Shown one piece after another: positions 45,812 through 57,322 of a stretch of DNA of 64,000 nt; positions within the stretch are counted from its first letter, which is position 1, and each line of letters opens with the position of its first letter. The notes beneath the pieces were generated by a model. The model saw only the letters and a program-made list of their open reading frames with translations. It ran no database searches and had not been told where the DNA came from. Source of the stretch: Aralia elata (taxonomy: Eukaryota > Streptophyta > Magnoliopsida > Apiales > Araliaceae); contig CM068386.1 in assembly GCA_034770075.1 (NCBI GenBank), positions 86,153,265-86,217,264 of the forward strand. Direction: 5' to 3'. The position numbers and the translations under genes are program-made.

Positions 45812-47377
45812 ATGTCGTCCTCAGATGCCGTGGTATGTTTGGATTCCATTCCTCCCACAGGGTTGGTTGGCAGTCTCCTCCGCTGGTTTGACAGTTTATT
45901 GCCGGCAGATAGGGTTATCGCAGATGGTCTTTTAGGCCATTCCTTGTCCTTATTGACCTTTCAGGTGCCAGCGGGTTTTGTGGATGGTATTCTGAGCTAT
46001 TGGGCCCCTGCCCGTCAGGTGTTTAGGTTAGGGACAGTAGAGCTGACCCCCACCCTGGAGGAGTATGCTCGCTTCACCGGCTTGTCTTTGGATAGACCTT
46101 GTGCCAGGGTCACAACTGGTTCCATGCGCCGTCAGTTCTTGACCTTTACCGGTTTGCGGAAGGCTGTCTTGTTACCGGTGATCACATCAGACCATATGGT
46201 TCCCCTTCAGTACTTGATTGACCGATTTGGTTCACCTGACAGTTTTCGTCTTTTCCTTGGCGATTTTTCTGTATCTGAGGAGCGCTGGGGCGCTTCACGA
46301 GTAGACGTTCTGATGGCCTGTGTCGTCTCAGTTTTGTATTTGCCGGCAGGACCTGATCAGTTGGACATGCGAGTTGTCGCGGCTGTTCGAGCCCTTCAGG
46401 AGGATTACACCATCCTTCCCATGATATTAGCGGATACCTATATGTCAGCTTCATACTGTCAATCCTTCCGAGGCAGGGCATTCAGAGGGAGTTCGACCTT
46501 ATTGTATATGTGGTTCATGAGTCATCTTAGTCCCATCGGCCATTTCCGTCGCCAAGAGTTTTGCTTCAGCCATGACATAACCACGCAATTTTCGTTTCGC
46601 CCCGTGAGCTGTACTGATGTGGCCTCCTGGACATCATTTTTGTCTGTCATTGAGGATCCCTTTCATCTATTGGTCTACTCGGGCTATTGCTCCTTTATGA
46701 GCTTCTTGACTCACGTGCCCACCCTGGATTTCATCCCTATTGCTGGCTTGAGGGGTGTGACGACTTATCATCCCCTGGCGGTTATGGGGCAATTTGATCA
46801 GACACAGGACTTACACACTTTCGCGGGTGCAGCCGCCTACCGATTCCTTATATCATCCCGTTCAGAGAGGGATCTACTGCGGGTATACGAGCTTTGGTCT
46901 CGCAGGATCCCCGCCGAATATAGTGAGAGCTGTCGCATCCAGACATTTGCTTACGTGCAATGGTTGCGCGGAGACTTGGATTCGACTGGTTTGAGTCAGA
47001 CTGGGGGCTTTGATGACTCTGGAGTGATTTCCCCAAAGGATACCACAGACAACCCCATCTCAGTTGATTCTGCCCCGAGGCGGGTTACTGAGAATACCCG
47101 ACTCCGCCTGGCCCTGATTACTGCCGAAGCCGAGAGGGATGCCGCTTTTGTCGAGAGAGATGATGCCATTCGGGCTAGAGACGCTGCCATTGCTGACAAA
47201 GAGGCCATTGTACTTCAGACCAGGGCAGTTGTAGATGCTCATTTTGGGACGGTCAGCCGAGCCACTGCTTTACTGGATCGTATTGATATGATGGGGCAGC
47301 AGATTGCAGGAGTTGCTAATGCTTCAGATCTATCCACCACCTTGACCATCCTGCTTCAGCTAGTTTCAGATTTGTAG
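45812..47377 (+). CDS. DUF7745-like protein, antisense in Tat-2, intact 521 residues
   Basis: Uninterrupted from ATG 45812 to TAG. The N-terminal third has the family-type motif VELTPTLEEYARFTGLSL (about residues 71-88) after a helical region. The centre is a conserved globular part (MILADTYMSASYCQSFRG, then FIPIAGLRGVTTYHPL). The C-terminal 100 residues are charged with repeated ERDAA heptads, probably a coiled coil. No catalytic motif is recognised and function is unknown. It lies convergent to pol, ending about 510 bases from it. It is open while the sense genes around it are broken. The truncated Tat-1 copy at 1-1005 confirms it as a stable component of this family. Confidence 0.75.
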   Translation: MSSSDAVVCLDSIPPTGLVGSLLRWFDSLLPADRVIADGLLGHSLSLLTFQVPAGFVDGILSYWAPARQVFRLGTVELTPTLEEYARFTGLSLDRPCARVTTGSMRRQFLTFTGLRKAVLLPVITSDHMVPLQYLIDRFGSPDSFRLFLGDFSVSEERWGASRVDVLMACVVSVLYLPAGPDQLDMRVVAAVRALQEDYTILPMILADTYMSASYCQSFRGRAFRGSSTLLYMWFMSHLSPIGHFRRQEFCFSHDITTQFSFRPVSCTDVASWTSFLSVIEDPFHLLVYSGYCSFMSFLTHVPTLDFIPIAGLRGVTTYHPLAVMGQFDQTQDLHTFAGAAAYRFLISSRSERDLLRVYELWSRRIPAEYSESCRIQTFAYVQWLRGDLDSTGLSQTGGFDDSGVISPKDTTDNPISVDSAPRRVTENTRLRLALITAEAERDAAFVERDDAIRARDAAIADKEAIVLQTRAVVDAHFGTVSRATALLDRIDMMGQQIAGVANASDLSTTLTILLQLVSDL

Positions 47378-47886
47378 ATTATTTTATTTCCTGCATAGAC
47401 TATGTTAGTTCCATCAGTCATCGAAAAGCAATCTTGTAATAAAATGACTTATATATATAGACATGCATTTAAATTTAGTCCTTTTCCCCTTTTGTCGTAT
47501 CATTGCCTTTCATTGGATCCTCATTTTATCCAGCTGACCCTGATTTTGACATTTCGCCTTCTTTCTCTTCTCAAGTCTTGATGGAGATTTGACAGATATT
47601 GCCGCACACCTTTTGATTTCATCAGATTGAATCTCAGATTTTTGGATAACTGTTTGGTTGGATCAGGGTTATGTCCCCTGGGATGAAACTGGTTAGGCAG
47701 CTGGTTTTGGGAAGGTTTTGAGGGTGTAGGAAGGTTTTATCCGGTTATCGAAAATTGGTTTTGGTTAGGGAAAGGATTATTTTTTTAAGGGATCGGACCG
47801 TGCCATGATGGCTGCCTACGTACCCCCACAAGTTGGGAGATCAGGTCCTACGTAGTTCGCTCTCAAGAAAAAAAGGACCTGATGAT
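47378..47886. other. spacer between antisense gene end and pol end (Tat-2)
   Basis: Non-coding and collinear with 1006-1533 of Tat-1. It includes the conserved block with two CTACGTA cores at about 47813-47860. Confidence 0.6.
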
Positions 47887-49605
47887 TCAAGCGTAGAAAC
47901 GCTTCACCGAGTCAGAATTGAGGGGTTGTGGAAATACCTCACCATCCATTTCTTGCAATATGAGGGCACCTCCGGATAACACTTTCTTAATCACAAACGG
48001 CCCCTCCCAGTTTGGGGCGAACTTTCCTTTGGCTTCGTCTTGACAAGGCATGACTCTTTTCAACACCAAATCATTTTCTTTGAACTTCCGAGGTCTTATC
48101 CTTTTGTCATATGATCGAGAGATCCTTTGTTGATATAACTGACCGTGCCAAACCGCAGCCACCCTTCTTTCGTCAATTAGGGCCAATTGGTCGTATCGAC
48201 TTTGCATCCAATCCTCCTCGCTTATCTGAGCATCGATCACTATTCTGAGAGATGCCATTTCAACCTCGATTGGCAGAACGACCTCCATTTCGTACACCAA
48301 AGCGTAAGGGGTTGCCCCTGTAGAAGTACGCGTTGATGTTCGGTATGCCAGCAGAGTGAGGGGTAACAGCTCCGGCCATCCCCGATGATTGGCAGACATT
48401 TTGGCCATGATCTTCTTGATGTTCTTATTTGCAGCCTCCACTGCCCCATTCATCTTAGGACGGTAAATGACGGAATTGAGGTGCTTGATTTTGAACTGGT
48501 CACACAGTCCCTTCATGAGGGTGTTGTTTAAATTCTTGGCATTGTCAGAGACCAAAACCTCAGGCTGCCCGTATCGACAAATGACATTATTCCTGATGAA
48601 CCCGACGATGACCTCCTGAGTTACTTTGGGGAAAGAAGCTGCTTCTACCCATTTGGTGAAGTAATCGATCATGACAAAAATGAATCGGTGCCCGTTGCTT
48701 GCCTTGGGCTCTATTGGTCCGATTACATCCATTCCCCACATTGAAAATGGCCACGGGGAGGTCATACAGTGCAGTTCATTGGGAGGTGTATGGATTACAT
48801 TACCGTGCGCCTGACATTGATAACACCATTTGACATGATCATCGCAATCGGCCTTCAGCATCAACCAATAATGCCCTGTCCTCAAAATCTTTTTGGCCAG
48901 CATCGGTCCACTCATATGGGGCCCACACACTCCACCATGTATTTCATTCATAATCCTTCGGGCCTGTGTTTCATCTATGCACTGCAACAGTCCCAAACCA
49001 GCATCCCTCTTGTAGAGTGAATCCCCGCTCAGATAAAATTTCATCGCCATCTTTTGAATTCTCATCCTCTCAGTTCGACTCACCTGGTCGGGAATGGACC
49101 TATCTCTCAGATATTCCCTTATGTCGTGATACCAGGGCCGCTTTGGTAGAACCACCTCGCCTGATAATACTGCCACATGTTCCTTGTATGCCGGGGTATT
49201 CTGTACTGCTATCTCAACCTGTGGAACGTCCTTGCTCTTGATTACGTGGATTAAGGAAGCCAGAGTTGCCAATGCATCGGCAAAATCATTCCGTCCCCGG
49301 GGAATATGGCGGAAAGCAATATCTTCGAACTCTTGCATCAGCTGGGTAACACAACGATGGTATGGAAGTAACCGAAGCTCCTTAGTGTTGTATACCCCGA
49401 TTGCCTGTCTGATTACCAGTTCTGAATCCCCAAACACCGCTAGTCTCCTCACTCCCATGTCGCGGGCCAAGCGAAGTCCCAAGATACATCCCTCGTATTC
49501 AGCGGTGTTGTTCGAATTGCTGAAACGCAGTTTAGTGGCCACGGGGTATTGTTCTCCCGTGATAGAGACCAGGACCGCTCCGGCTCCTGCCCCCTCGGCA
49601 TTCAT
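47887..49605 (-). CDS. Tat-2 second RNase H and integrase, 572 residues open
   Basis: Best-preserved pol piece. RNase H residues: Glu 38 (NTAEYEGC), Asp 60 (FGDSEL), Asp 110 (NDFADAL); the first Asp lies before a TAG at 49627-49629, where Tat-1 has Trp. Integrase: zinc ligands in EIHGGVCGPH (221-230) and CYQC (261-264). The catalytic triad is Asp 293 (GMDVIGP), Asp 354 (VSDNAKN) and Glu 390 (GAVEAAN), with the expected 35-residue D-E spacing. The C-terminal domain is FAPNWEGPFVIKK. The ATG at 49605 is internal, so the start is only the first Met after a stop. Integrase looks complete in motifs but is cut off from the polyprotein. Confidence 0.88.
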   Translation of the reverse strand: MNAEGAGAGAVLVSITGEQYPVATKLRFSNSNNTAEYEGCILGLRLARDMGVRRLAVFGDSELVIRQAIGVYNTKELRLLPYHRCVTQLMQEFEDIAFRHIPRGRNDFADALATLASLIHVIKSKDVPQVEIAVQNTPAYKEHVAVLSGEVVLPKRPWYHDIREYLRDRSIPDQVSRTERMRIQKMAMKFYLSGDSLYKRDAGLGLLQCIDETQARRIMNEIHGGVCGPHMSGPMLAKKILRTGHYWLMLKADCDDHVKWCYQCQAHGNVIHTPPNELHCMTSPWPFSMWGMDVIGPIEPKASNGHRFIFVMIDYFTKWVEAASFPKVTQEVIVGFIRNNVICRYGQPEVLVSDNAKNLNNTLMKGLCDQFKIKHLNSVIYRPKMNGAVEAANKNIKKIMAKMSANHRGWPELLPLTLLAYRTSTRTSTGATPYALVYEMEVVLPIEVEMASLRIVIDAQISEEDWMQSRYDQLALIDERRVAAVWHGQLYQQRISRSYDKRIRPRKFKENDLVLKRVMPCQDEAKGKFAPNWEGPFVIKKVLSGGALILQEMDGEVFPQPLNSDSVKRFYA

Positions 49606-51189
49606 GGCACCATCAAAATACAGCTTCTAGAACTGTCCCTCGTCATCACATTTCTCGCGTGATACCCAAAATATATCTTCGCCCGGAAGAGGAGTTTCCA
49701 AGGGCTCCATCCCTCCTGACGGGGTTTCCGCCAACTGATCGGCAATTCCCTGTCCTTTCATGGCCTTCTGAGTCACGTACACCATGTCGAACTGTTGTAA
49801 GATTAACTGCCATCTTGACAATCGACAATTCAGCATGGGCCTTTCAAAAATATATTTCAGGGGATCCATTCTTGATATCAGGTACGTCGTATGCCCATGG
49901 AGGTAGTGCTGTAATCTCCCTGCAGCCCAGGCTAGAGCACAACAGGTCTTCTCGATGGGAGTGTAATTCTGCTCACATTGGCTAAATCTCTTGCTGAGGT
50001 AATAGATGACCTGCTCTTTACCCGCCTCATTTTTCTGTCCCAACATACATCCCATCGCGATGGCATTTACCGATATATACATAAACAGAGGGATCCCATC
50101 CCTCGGGGGGATCAGCACTGGTGCTTCAGTCAATTGCTTTTTTAATGGTCTGAAAAGCCTTCTGACATTGCTCATTCCATTCTTGGGAAACCCCTTTTCT
50201 TAACAGTTTGAAAATACGCTCGCATGTAGTCGTCAAATGGGATATAAAACGGCTGATGAAGTTTATTCTCCCGAGGAATCCTCTTATCTCCTTCTCTGTG
50301 TGAGGTGCCGGCATATCCACAATGGCCTTAATCTTTGCTGGATCCAACTCAATGCCACGATCACTAACCAGGAATCCCAAGAGCTTACCCGATTGCACGC
50401 CGAAAGCACACTTGGCTTCGATTTCACAATAATGTCATCCACGTAGACCTCTATCTCCTTATGCATCATATCGTGGAACAAGGACATCATGGCTCTCTGA
50501 TAAGTAGCCCCCGCATTTGTGAGGCCAAAAGCCAATCGCCTATAGCAGAAGGTGCCCTAGGGGGTGATGAATGCGGTCTTTTCCCGATCTTCTTCCGCTA
50601 CCATTATCTGATGATATCCCGCGAAGCAATCCACAAAAGAGTACATTTCGTACTGGGCTGTGTTATCTACCAGGATGTGTATGAAGGGCACCGGGAAGTT
50701 ATCCTTGAGACTGGCCTTGTTTAGATCTCTGTAGTCTACACATACCCTCACCTTTCCTCCAGGCTTAGCCACTGGGACTACATTGGACAGCCACTCCGGG
50801 TAAGTGGACACCATAATGATTCCCGCCCTGAACTGCTTGATGATCTCTTCCTTTACTTTTAAGCTCCATTCCGGTTTCAACTTTCTTAATTTTTGCTTGA
50901 CATGCCTGAAACCCTCCTTAATGGGCAATCGGTGTACCACGATGTCGGTGGACAATCCGATCATATCCTCATGAGACCAGGCAAAGACATCCTCATATTG
51001 TTTTAGCAACTCAGTCATTTCGGCCTTTTGGCTGGGGGTAAGGTCCCTCCCTATCTTGAGTTCTTTTGGCTTTGTCAGGGGTTCCAATATCAATGGTGAC
51101 GGTTTGGTCCAAGTTGGGTTTGGGTTTATCCTCGACCCATCCTTTGATCTCGTCAGGCGCGTCGTCGTAATCTGTCTCGTCTTGTTCAA
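49606..51189 (-). pseudogene. Tat-2 reverse transcriptase and gypsy RNase H, broken
   Basis: RT motifs are present: VCVDYRDLNKAS, SFVDCFAG, VYVDDIIVKS. In sense order the breaks are as follows. A TAG at 50557-50559 stands where Tat-1 has Trp (ITPWGTF). About 76 bp are missing near 50412-50430 just after YVDD. A T-run expansion at about 50140-50147 shifts the frame before the RNase H. A TAG lies at 49627. The RNase H itself (KTCCALAWAAGRLQHYL) is readable. Confidence 0.88.
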
Positions 51190-51451
51190 TGCCCATTAAA
51201 TCGAAATCCAGCTCAATGTCAAAATCATAATCATCATTCAAATTTGAAAGACCATTTGTTAGGCAAGGATTACTCAAATTGGTACACCTGACATGAAACA
51301 AAGTACTTGTCATATATAAATCATTTTTCACGAGGATCGCATTTTCAAAATAACACGAAGAAACGACATAATTATGCAGAAATAAAACAACAACAAAATG
51401 AAACTTCTTCATTCCCCCGTCCTCTGGGGTCTACCACCCTGACGTCGGGTT
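51190..51451 (-). other. gag-pro / pol junction of Tat-2
   Basis: Same layout as 4874-5159 in Tat-1: conserved stop, short non-coding-looking stretch, then the acidic DDYDFDIELDFDLMGIEQDE segment leading to RT. Conservation of the stop in both copies favours a real recoding or splicing point. Confidence 0.45.
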
Positions 51452-54400
51452 TTACCCTTTTTTGGATATTACTGGTTTCATGGTCCAGTTGTCGACAGTC
51501 AGGTCAGATGAAATGCGCTGGATAAAAGGGGGCCTCACATCGGACACTTCCCCGATGGTTACGAATACGTTGCCTGAGTCCTCCTTCCTATCTTCCCCAG
51601 GAATAATTAGCCCTGCCCAATCGATGACAGGCGCAACTCGTTGGGCCTCGGGTGGTGCGATAATATTCGTCCCCTCCCCACTGCTTGTTGATTGTCCGGG
51701 GATAAAGCACTTGGTTTCAAACTCTTTTGGGACCTCCTGCAGGAAACTTTCCCTCCGGGCGGACTCATTACGTGCGGGGGTTAACTCTTCATTCCCTGCC
51801 CCAATCACAGGCTCGCTGACCCCCCGTTCATTGTCGACTTTGGTCACTGGACTGCCAGCTAGTCGAATCGGAGTCGCACCCCGACGGTGTCTCCGTGCTA
51901 CGCCCTCATGGTATCCCAACCCTGCTTTGCCTATCTGCTGTGGTAGGTGGATGGGTTCGGTGATTCCCTGACTGCTCCTTCCTAACCCCTGCCCAGGCTG
52001 GAAGTTCATTTTTATCATTTCTTTTGCCATAAAGGTAAGTTTGGGAGAGACCCTAGGTTTCACAACTGGAGATCACAGGCATCTATAGTGGGGAGTGCTA
52101 ACCTCCAGTGCTTGGAAGCTGGCCGGTGCTGCCGACTCATCCACATTGATCACTGGCAGGTCACTCCTAGGAGGAGAAGGGTCATCACATTCGGCCGAGA
52201 CTGTTACCAGATTCTCATCGATGATTAGCTTGATTTGTTGGTGGAGCGTGGAAGGAACTGCCCCGGCCATATGTATCCATGGCCTCCCCAATAACATGTT
52301 ATAACTGGCTGCAATATCTAGGACCTGGAAAGATATATCAAAAGTACAGGGTCCTATATCCACCGGTAATTCAATCTCTCCCATCGTATCCCTCCGGGAA
52401 CCATCGAAGGCTCGTACCACCACATGACTGGTTCGTAGGCGCTTGGGGTTGATGCTCATCTTCTACAAGGTACTGAGGGGATAGATATTCAATGCCGACC
52501 CTCCATCAATCAGCACGCCATTCATTATATAACCCGAGGAGATTACCGCAATATGTAGTGGTTTCCGGTGTCCCCTTCCCTCCTTGGGTATGTCTTCATC
52601 CGTAAAGGATATTACATCGTTCTCCAATAGGTGGCCCACCAGCTGGCCGAAACCCTCCTCACTAATTTCCTTGGGCACGTATGCCTCCTCCAGAACCTTC
52701 ATCAGGGCTTTGCAATGCTCATTGGAAGACAACACTAAGTCCATGACTGATGTTAGGGTTGACTCCTCATTTAAAATCTGGATCCCCCTTGTTTTCGGGT
52801 GATCCATCCTTTTCAAGAATTCTATGGCCCTTTCTTCAGAAATCTCTTCATTTTTTCTCTTTTGGCTTTCAAGGACTCGCCCGGGAAGATACAAGGGGTT
52901 CCCCTTTGTCGTCACCGAAGCACAGCTGGCCGCTTCCTCTGGCATGCCCCCATAATTCCAGGGTAACGTCTTTAGACTACTGATAGGGATTTGCGGCCTT
53001 GCCGCAAGGATGATGGGCCTCGGAGCCGTCAACCTGACCGGTCCCTCCGTGCTATTCGTACTTACCCCTATCAACCTGATGGGCGTTACCCGTGCACTCC
53101 CATGATCATGTATCATGTTGATCATTTCCTCAATTTTCTGCACATAGTTCAACCTTGGCGGCCCCTCAGCTTCACTCGCCTCTTTCGCATTGACCCCCCC
53201 TCCATCATGTCTTGGCAGGGGATTTGCCTTAACATTCGGGGAGTCTGGCTGTTCCACCACAATTTCCCCACTGTCAATCAGGTTTTGGATTCGATGCTTC
53301 AACGTCTAACAGTCTTGTGTATCATGGCCAGGGGAACTGGAGTGGTATGCACACCGCTTGCTTGGGTCAAACCTTCTACCCTTTGGGTCACTCGGGGGTG
53401 CCAAACCAACTATCTTCTTTTGGGCTACTAATACCGCTAATACCCGTCCAAGCGGCTCCCCGAGCGGGGTGAATACTCGATTTTGCGAGGCCTCATATCT
53501 CCTTCGCCCCTCTACCCTTTGCACCTGTACCGGAAGATGGCTTTCTGTTTTTCTGGATGACCCCTGTAGGATGAGGGAGACATCCTCTTCCTTCTTCTTT
53601 TGGACCCTCCGGGAAGTGCTGCCATAGTTTCCATTCTGTATTTGCTCGGCAGCAGTTTCTAAAGCAGTAAAATCCCGGATTTTACCCGATTTCAACCCCA
53701 TATCTACCATCTCTCCATGTTTAATCATTTCAGCAAAGGGTCTTCCAATCCCCGAGATGACTCGTTCATAGTATGGTGCCTCCTGAATGTCTACAAAAGT
53801 CATCACCATCTCCGACTCGCTCATCGGGGGGTTCACCTGTGCGGCCATGCCCCTCCATCGTTACGCGTATTCCCTGAAGGATTCCCTAGGTTGTTTCTTA
53901 ACCTTTGTCATTTGATACCTGTCAGGGGCCATCTAGGCCTGAAAGCTGTATTGGGTTAAGAAGGTATGGGCCAATTCCTCCCAGTTGTGGATTCCGGCGT
54001 TGTCAAGGCGGGCATACCAAATTCTCGCCTCCCCCGTTAAGCTTTTCTGGAACAGCTGCATTCTCAACCCTTCGTCCTCGGCATAAGACCCGAGTTCTCC
54101 AATGTATATTTTCAAATGGGTGTAGGGATCCCCCTTCCCGTTGTATTTTTCAAACTCAGGGATTTTGAATTTCTCCGGGTATCTGGCTCCGGGGAAGACA
54201 CATAAATCTGAATAGTTAACCCTGCCGAGGGACCCTATGCCCTTCATAGATTGGATGGTTTCTTCCATTTGTCTCATTTTCTTCCGCAGGTCATCTGTAT
54301 CGCCCTCTTCCGGGATAGTAATCACTGTTTTGTTTGGTACGGGAATGGCCTTTGGGACGACTGGCTCGCCCTTAGGTGGATCCTCCTTAGGTAGTTCCTG

Positions 54401-54514
54401 CCTGGGTATCAACTGCTCTCTTAGCATTATGGCCATTTCTAACATCTGCTTCTTAAAGTCATCAAATTCCTCCCTAGATATGGCACCGGAATTGGTAGAT
54501 GGAATATCAGCCAT
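51452..54514 (-). pseudogene. Tat-2 gag, protease and G-patch, broken
   Basis: Begins at ATG 54514, collinear with Tat-1 gag. Breaks against Tat-1: TAG at 53930-53932 (Gln), TAA at 53849-53851 (Gln), TAG at 53303-53305 (Trp), TAG at 52460-52462 (Gln), and TGA near 52070 (Gly). The zinc knuckle CAYHSSSPGHDTQDC, protease LIDGGSALNIYPL and G-patch FQPGQGLGRSSQG are all visible. It ends at the stop shared with Tat-1. Confidence 0.88.
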
Positions 54515-55278
54515 TCCAGATATGGAGTTTTGGGCCCCTTTAGACTGCGAACGGGTTTGAGGAGCAATCCTACAGAAACCAAGGTTTGAAATTTAGTCTT
54601 GGGGAGTAAAAAAAATGGATGCATGCTGAAGTTGTAATTTTTTGTGTCTTTGGGGTTTTTTAATCTTTCCCTGCAAAACAGAAAGTTAGTAATCCTCTAA
54701 TGCAATGACAAATGCTAAACATGGCTTTATTAAGCTCCCCAACTGTTCCCTGCAAAACATAGAGGTTAGTAATTTCTCTCGGCAAAAAGGAAAGCGAATA
54801 TGAATAATATCATGACATTTATGCGTGAAATGTAAAAAGGCATGAAGAGACTTTTCCTGCGTAGGGTTAATCTGCGGCTGACCATCCTAGGGTTACTCTC
54901 ACGGGCTTTTCGACATGAAGGTCCCCAAATCTTCGCAATCTACTCGTTTGAGCCCTTTCGATTGGAGCGGATTTGGGTGGTGCGTTTCCTGAGCCATCTC
55001 CGGGGAGCAGCCCCTTCGAGTCCAGTAATAAGCAACCGACGGGTTCGCCTCAGGAGGAGGTACTCTCTCAGCATACATTCACATTCATCGTCCTCACCGC
55101 ATGCAAATGATTACTTGAAAGTAAAGCAATTCCATTCAATCATTTATTTATTAGACAGAACACACATTCACACAACAAAACGTTCAAAAGATCACAATAT
55201 CGCACACACACGCATATTCATGAATTTTAAAGGATAAGAAAGTATCAAGATTTGAAAGCGGCTTAAGCCCTCTAATTT
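54515..55278 (-). other. Tat-2 leader
   Basis: Non-coding leader, conserved with 8269-9037, most strongly around 54940-55070. No protein-like frame. Confidence 0.55.
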
Positions 55279-55296
55279 TCCCCAGCAGAGTCGCCA
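55279..55296 (-). promoter_or_regulatory. primer binding site, Tat-2
   Basis: The minus strand reads TGGCGACTCTGCTGGGGA, two bases inside the 5' LTR, identical to Tat-1. Confidence 0.87.
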
Positions 55297-55298
55297 GC

Positions 55299-57322
55299 TG
55301 TCGACGCCGGGTTTTCGCTTCGCGGGTCCTTTTAGTCTTTTCCAATTTTTAGCCTCTAGATTAAATAATTTTTGGAAAAGGTCGGCATTAATGTCGACGG
55401 GGTTTTGAAAAGATCGTTTTTTTATGATGAGCCAATTAATCAGAGTCGCCAGTTGGTATATTTGAAATGGATGTACCAACTCATCCGAGTTTTCGTTTTT
55501 TTATAAATCGCTGGCTCATATGTGACTCCGAATTAATTGGTCTGCGAACCGAGATTCATAGAGTTCGGGGGCTTGCTTAAGTGAGGGGAAGGTGTTAGGC
55601 ACCCCTCAACTTCCGTGAAATACGGTTACCGCAATCTTGATGCTGTCCTATCTTTTAATTCATGAAATGTGTATATGTGCAGGTGTGTGTGTGTGTGCTT
55701 ATGCGAATGTTGTGGTGAGTTTGTATGAAAGAATCATTTGGATTTTTGGGAAAGTCGTGCTTTAATTTGGGAACGCTTCGGAATGTCTTTTCGGCATATA
55801 CGAGAAAGCTTTATGAAAGAGGTTTGATTTAAATTATCAAAATTAGGAGATTTTCATTAGGTGACGTTTTGGCAAAAGAGGATTTTATTAAGCCTTAGCA
55901 AAAATAGGAATCGAGATTTATACGTTGCTTTCATAAATGATGGGCAATTTCTAGGATCTCTTTCGCCCTATACATCAAGGTTTAATACAACCTTTAATTT
56001 CTTTTATAAAACCCATTTTTGTGCCATTTGAAAATAACCTCTTTTTAGCTTCCTCGTAGAATGGGAATCAACTTTCATTAACATTTCCAAATTTTTAGCC
56101 TCGTGATGCTAATATCCTACTTTGATTGATTTTAGAAAAGATCTTTATCATTTAATCTTTTGAAATTCTTTTGGCGTCTCAAAATCTAATCAAGCATAAA
56201 CATGCGTCGGGGCTATCCATGGGCATGTAAGCCATCAAAATATCCCCGAACGCCAACAATCACATATTCCACTAATTCGAGGCCTTAAACCCGATTCTCG
56301 CTTTAGCGTCGTTTTAAGGCCTGACAGTTACACGTTACAAAACAAGCATCTTGAATCTATTACATACACCAAAACGTCCATCATCGGATTTGAACCACGG
56401 GGTCGCTTTCCTAGGCTCACAACCACGATTACTACACGTTCACAAGATGAATACTACAATAATAACAACGTGGATTGCCTAACACATCCTAAAAATACAA
56501 TCAATTAAACTACGCCTAATATATATCCATAAACAAGCTAGAAATTTCACCAATTAGATATCATCGGATTATTAGGAAGAATTTTGTTCCAATGGAACCC
56601 TCACCAATAATCCTTAATCCATGATTGTTCAACAATATTCTTGAAAATTATAATTTAATTTAATCAAATGACATGATAGAAGTTGCAAAAATAAGGAGAT
56701 TTTCACCTTGCAAATGATACCAAAATTGTGTAGAAACTTGTGTATTGAGTGAAATATGAGATATATTGATAGAATCCAACAACAAGGGAAAATTCCTCTC
56801 TTTTTCTCTCAATTGTTGCAAGAATTTTTTGCTATTTCTCTCTATTTTCGAGCTAAAACTGCTGCTGTTTTTCTTCTTCTTCCGCCAAAACTGCTGAACT
56901 CCTGTATGCTGCACGAAACTGGGCTGAAATAGGCTGGCTGGCCCACCTCCCATCGCACTCAGCTGATAGTGCTGATTTCCTGGTTTCCGTGCTGGCGCAC
57001 CCACTTGGCCGCAGATCAATCCGCGGCTGGCTGGCTTGACTTTCTCAATTTTCGTGCTATGCCTCGATTCTCGTGCCGTGACGCTGGTTTTCGCTGACAG
57101 GCTCGTATTTTACAGTCCGGGAATCATTGGGAGGCGTGCCACACCTTCCGGGAATGCCAAATTCGGATGGCCTTACTGTCACGTCGATTTCGGTTGCACA
57201 TTTTCATGGTGGCGTCGAGCGTCTGTACTTTTTCCATCTTTTGCTCTCGCCGGCCGGTCCATTTGACGAATTTGCCCTCCTGCCAAGGTTAGTATACGAG
57301 GTGCAAAATTTGGGTGTCTACA
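55299..57322 (-). repeat. 5' LTR of Tat-2
   Basis: TGTCGACGCCGGG...GGGTGTCTACA, 2024 bp. Nearly identical to 39869-41940 but with a shorter GT run. It lacks about 36 bp covering one of the CCGCAGAT inverted repeats. Confidence 0.95.

Larger units (their letters stand above)
39869..57322 (-). mobile_element. Tat-2: complete Tat/Ogre-type Ty3/gypsy element with antisense plant genes
   Basis: Flanked by GTATA at 39864-39868 and 57323-57327; the empty site is seen at 60346-60350. LTRs are 39869-41940 and 55299-57322. Coding strand minus: gag, protease, G-patch, RT, RNase H, second RNase H, integrase. A 3' region carries two plus-strand ORFs and a tandem repeat. By eye the LTRs differ at about ten substitutions plus a GT-length change and one roughly 36-bp deletion, so insertion is recent. 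The gag-pol nevertheless has at least eight breaks. Confidence 0.95.
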
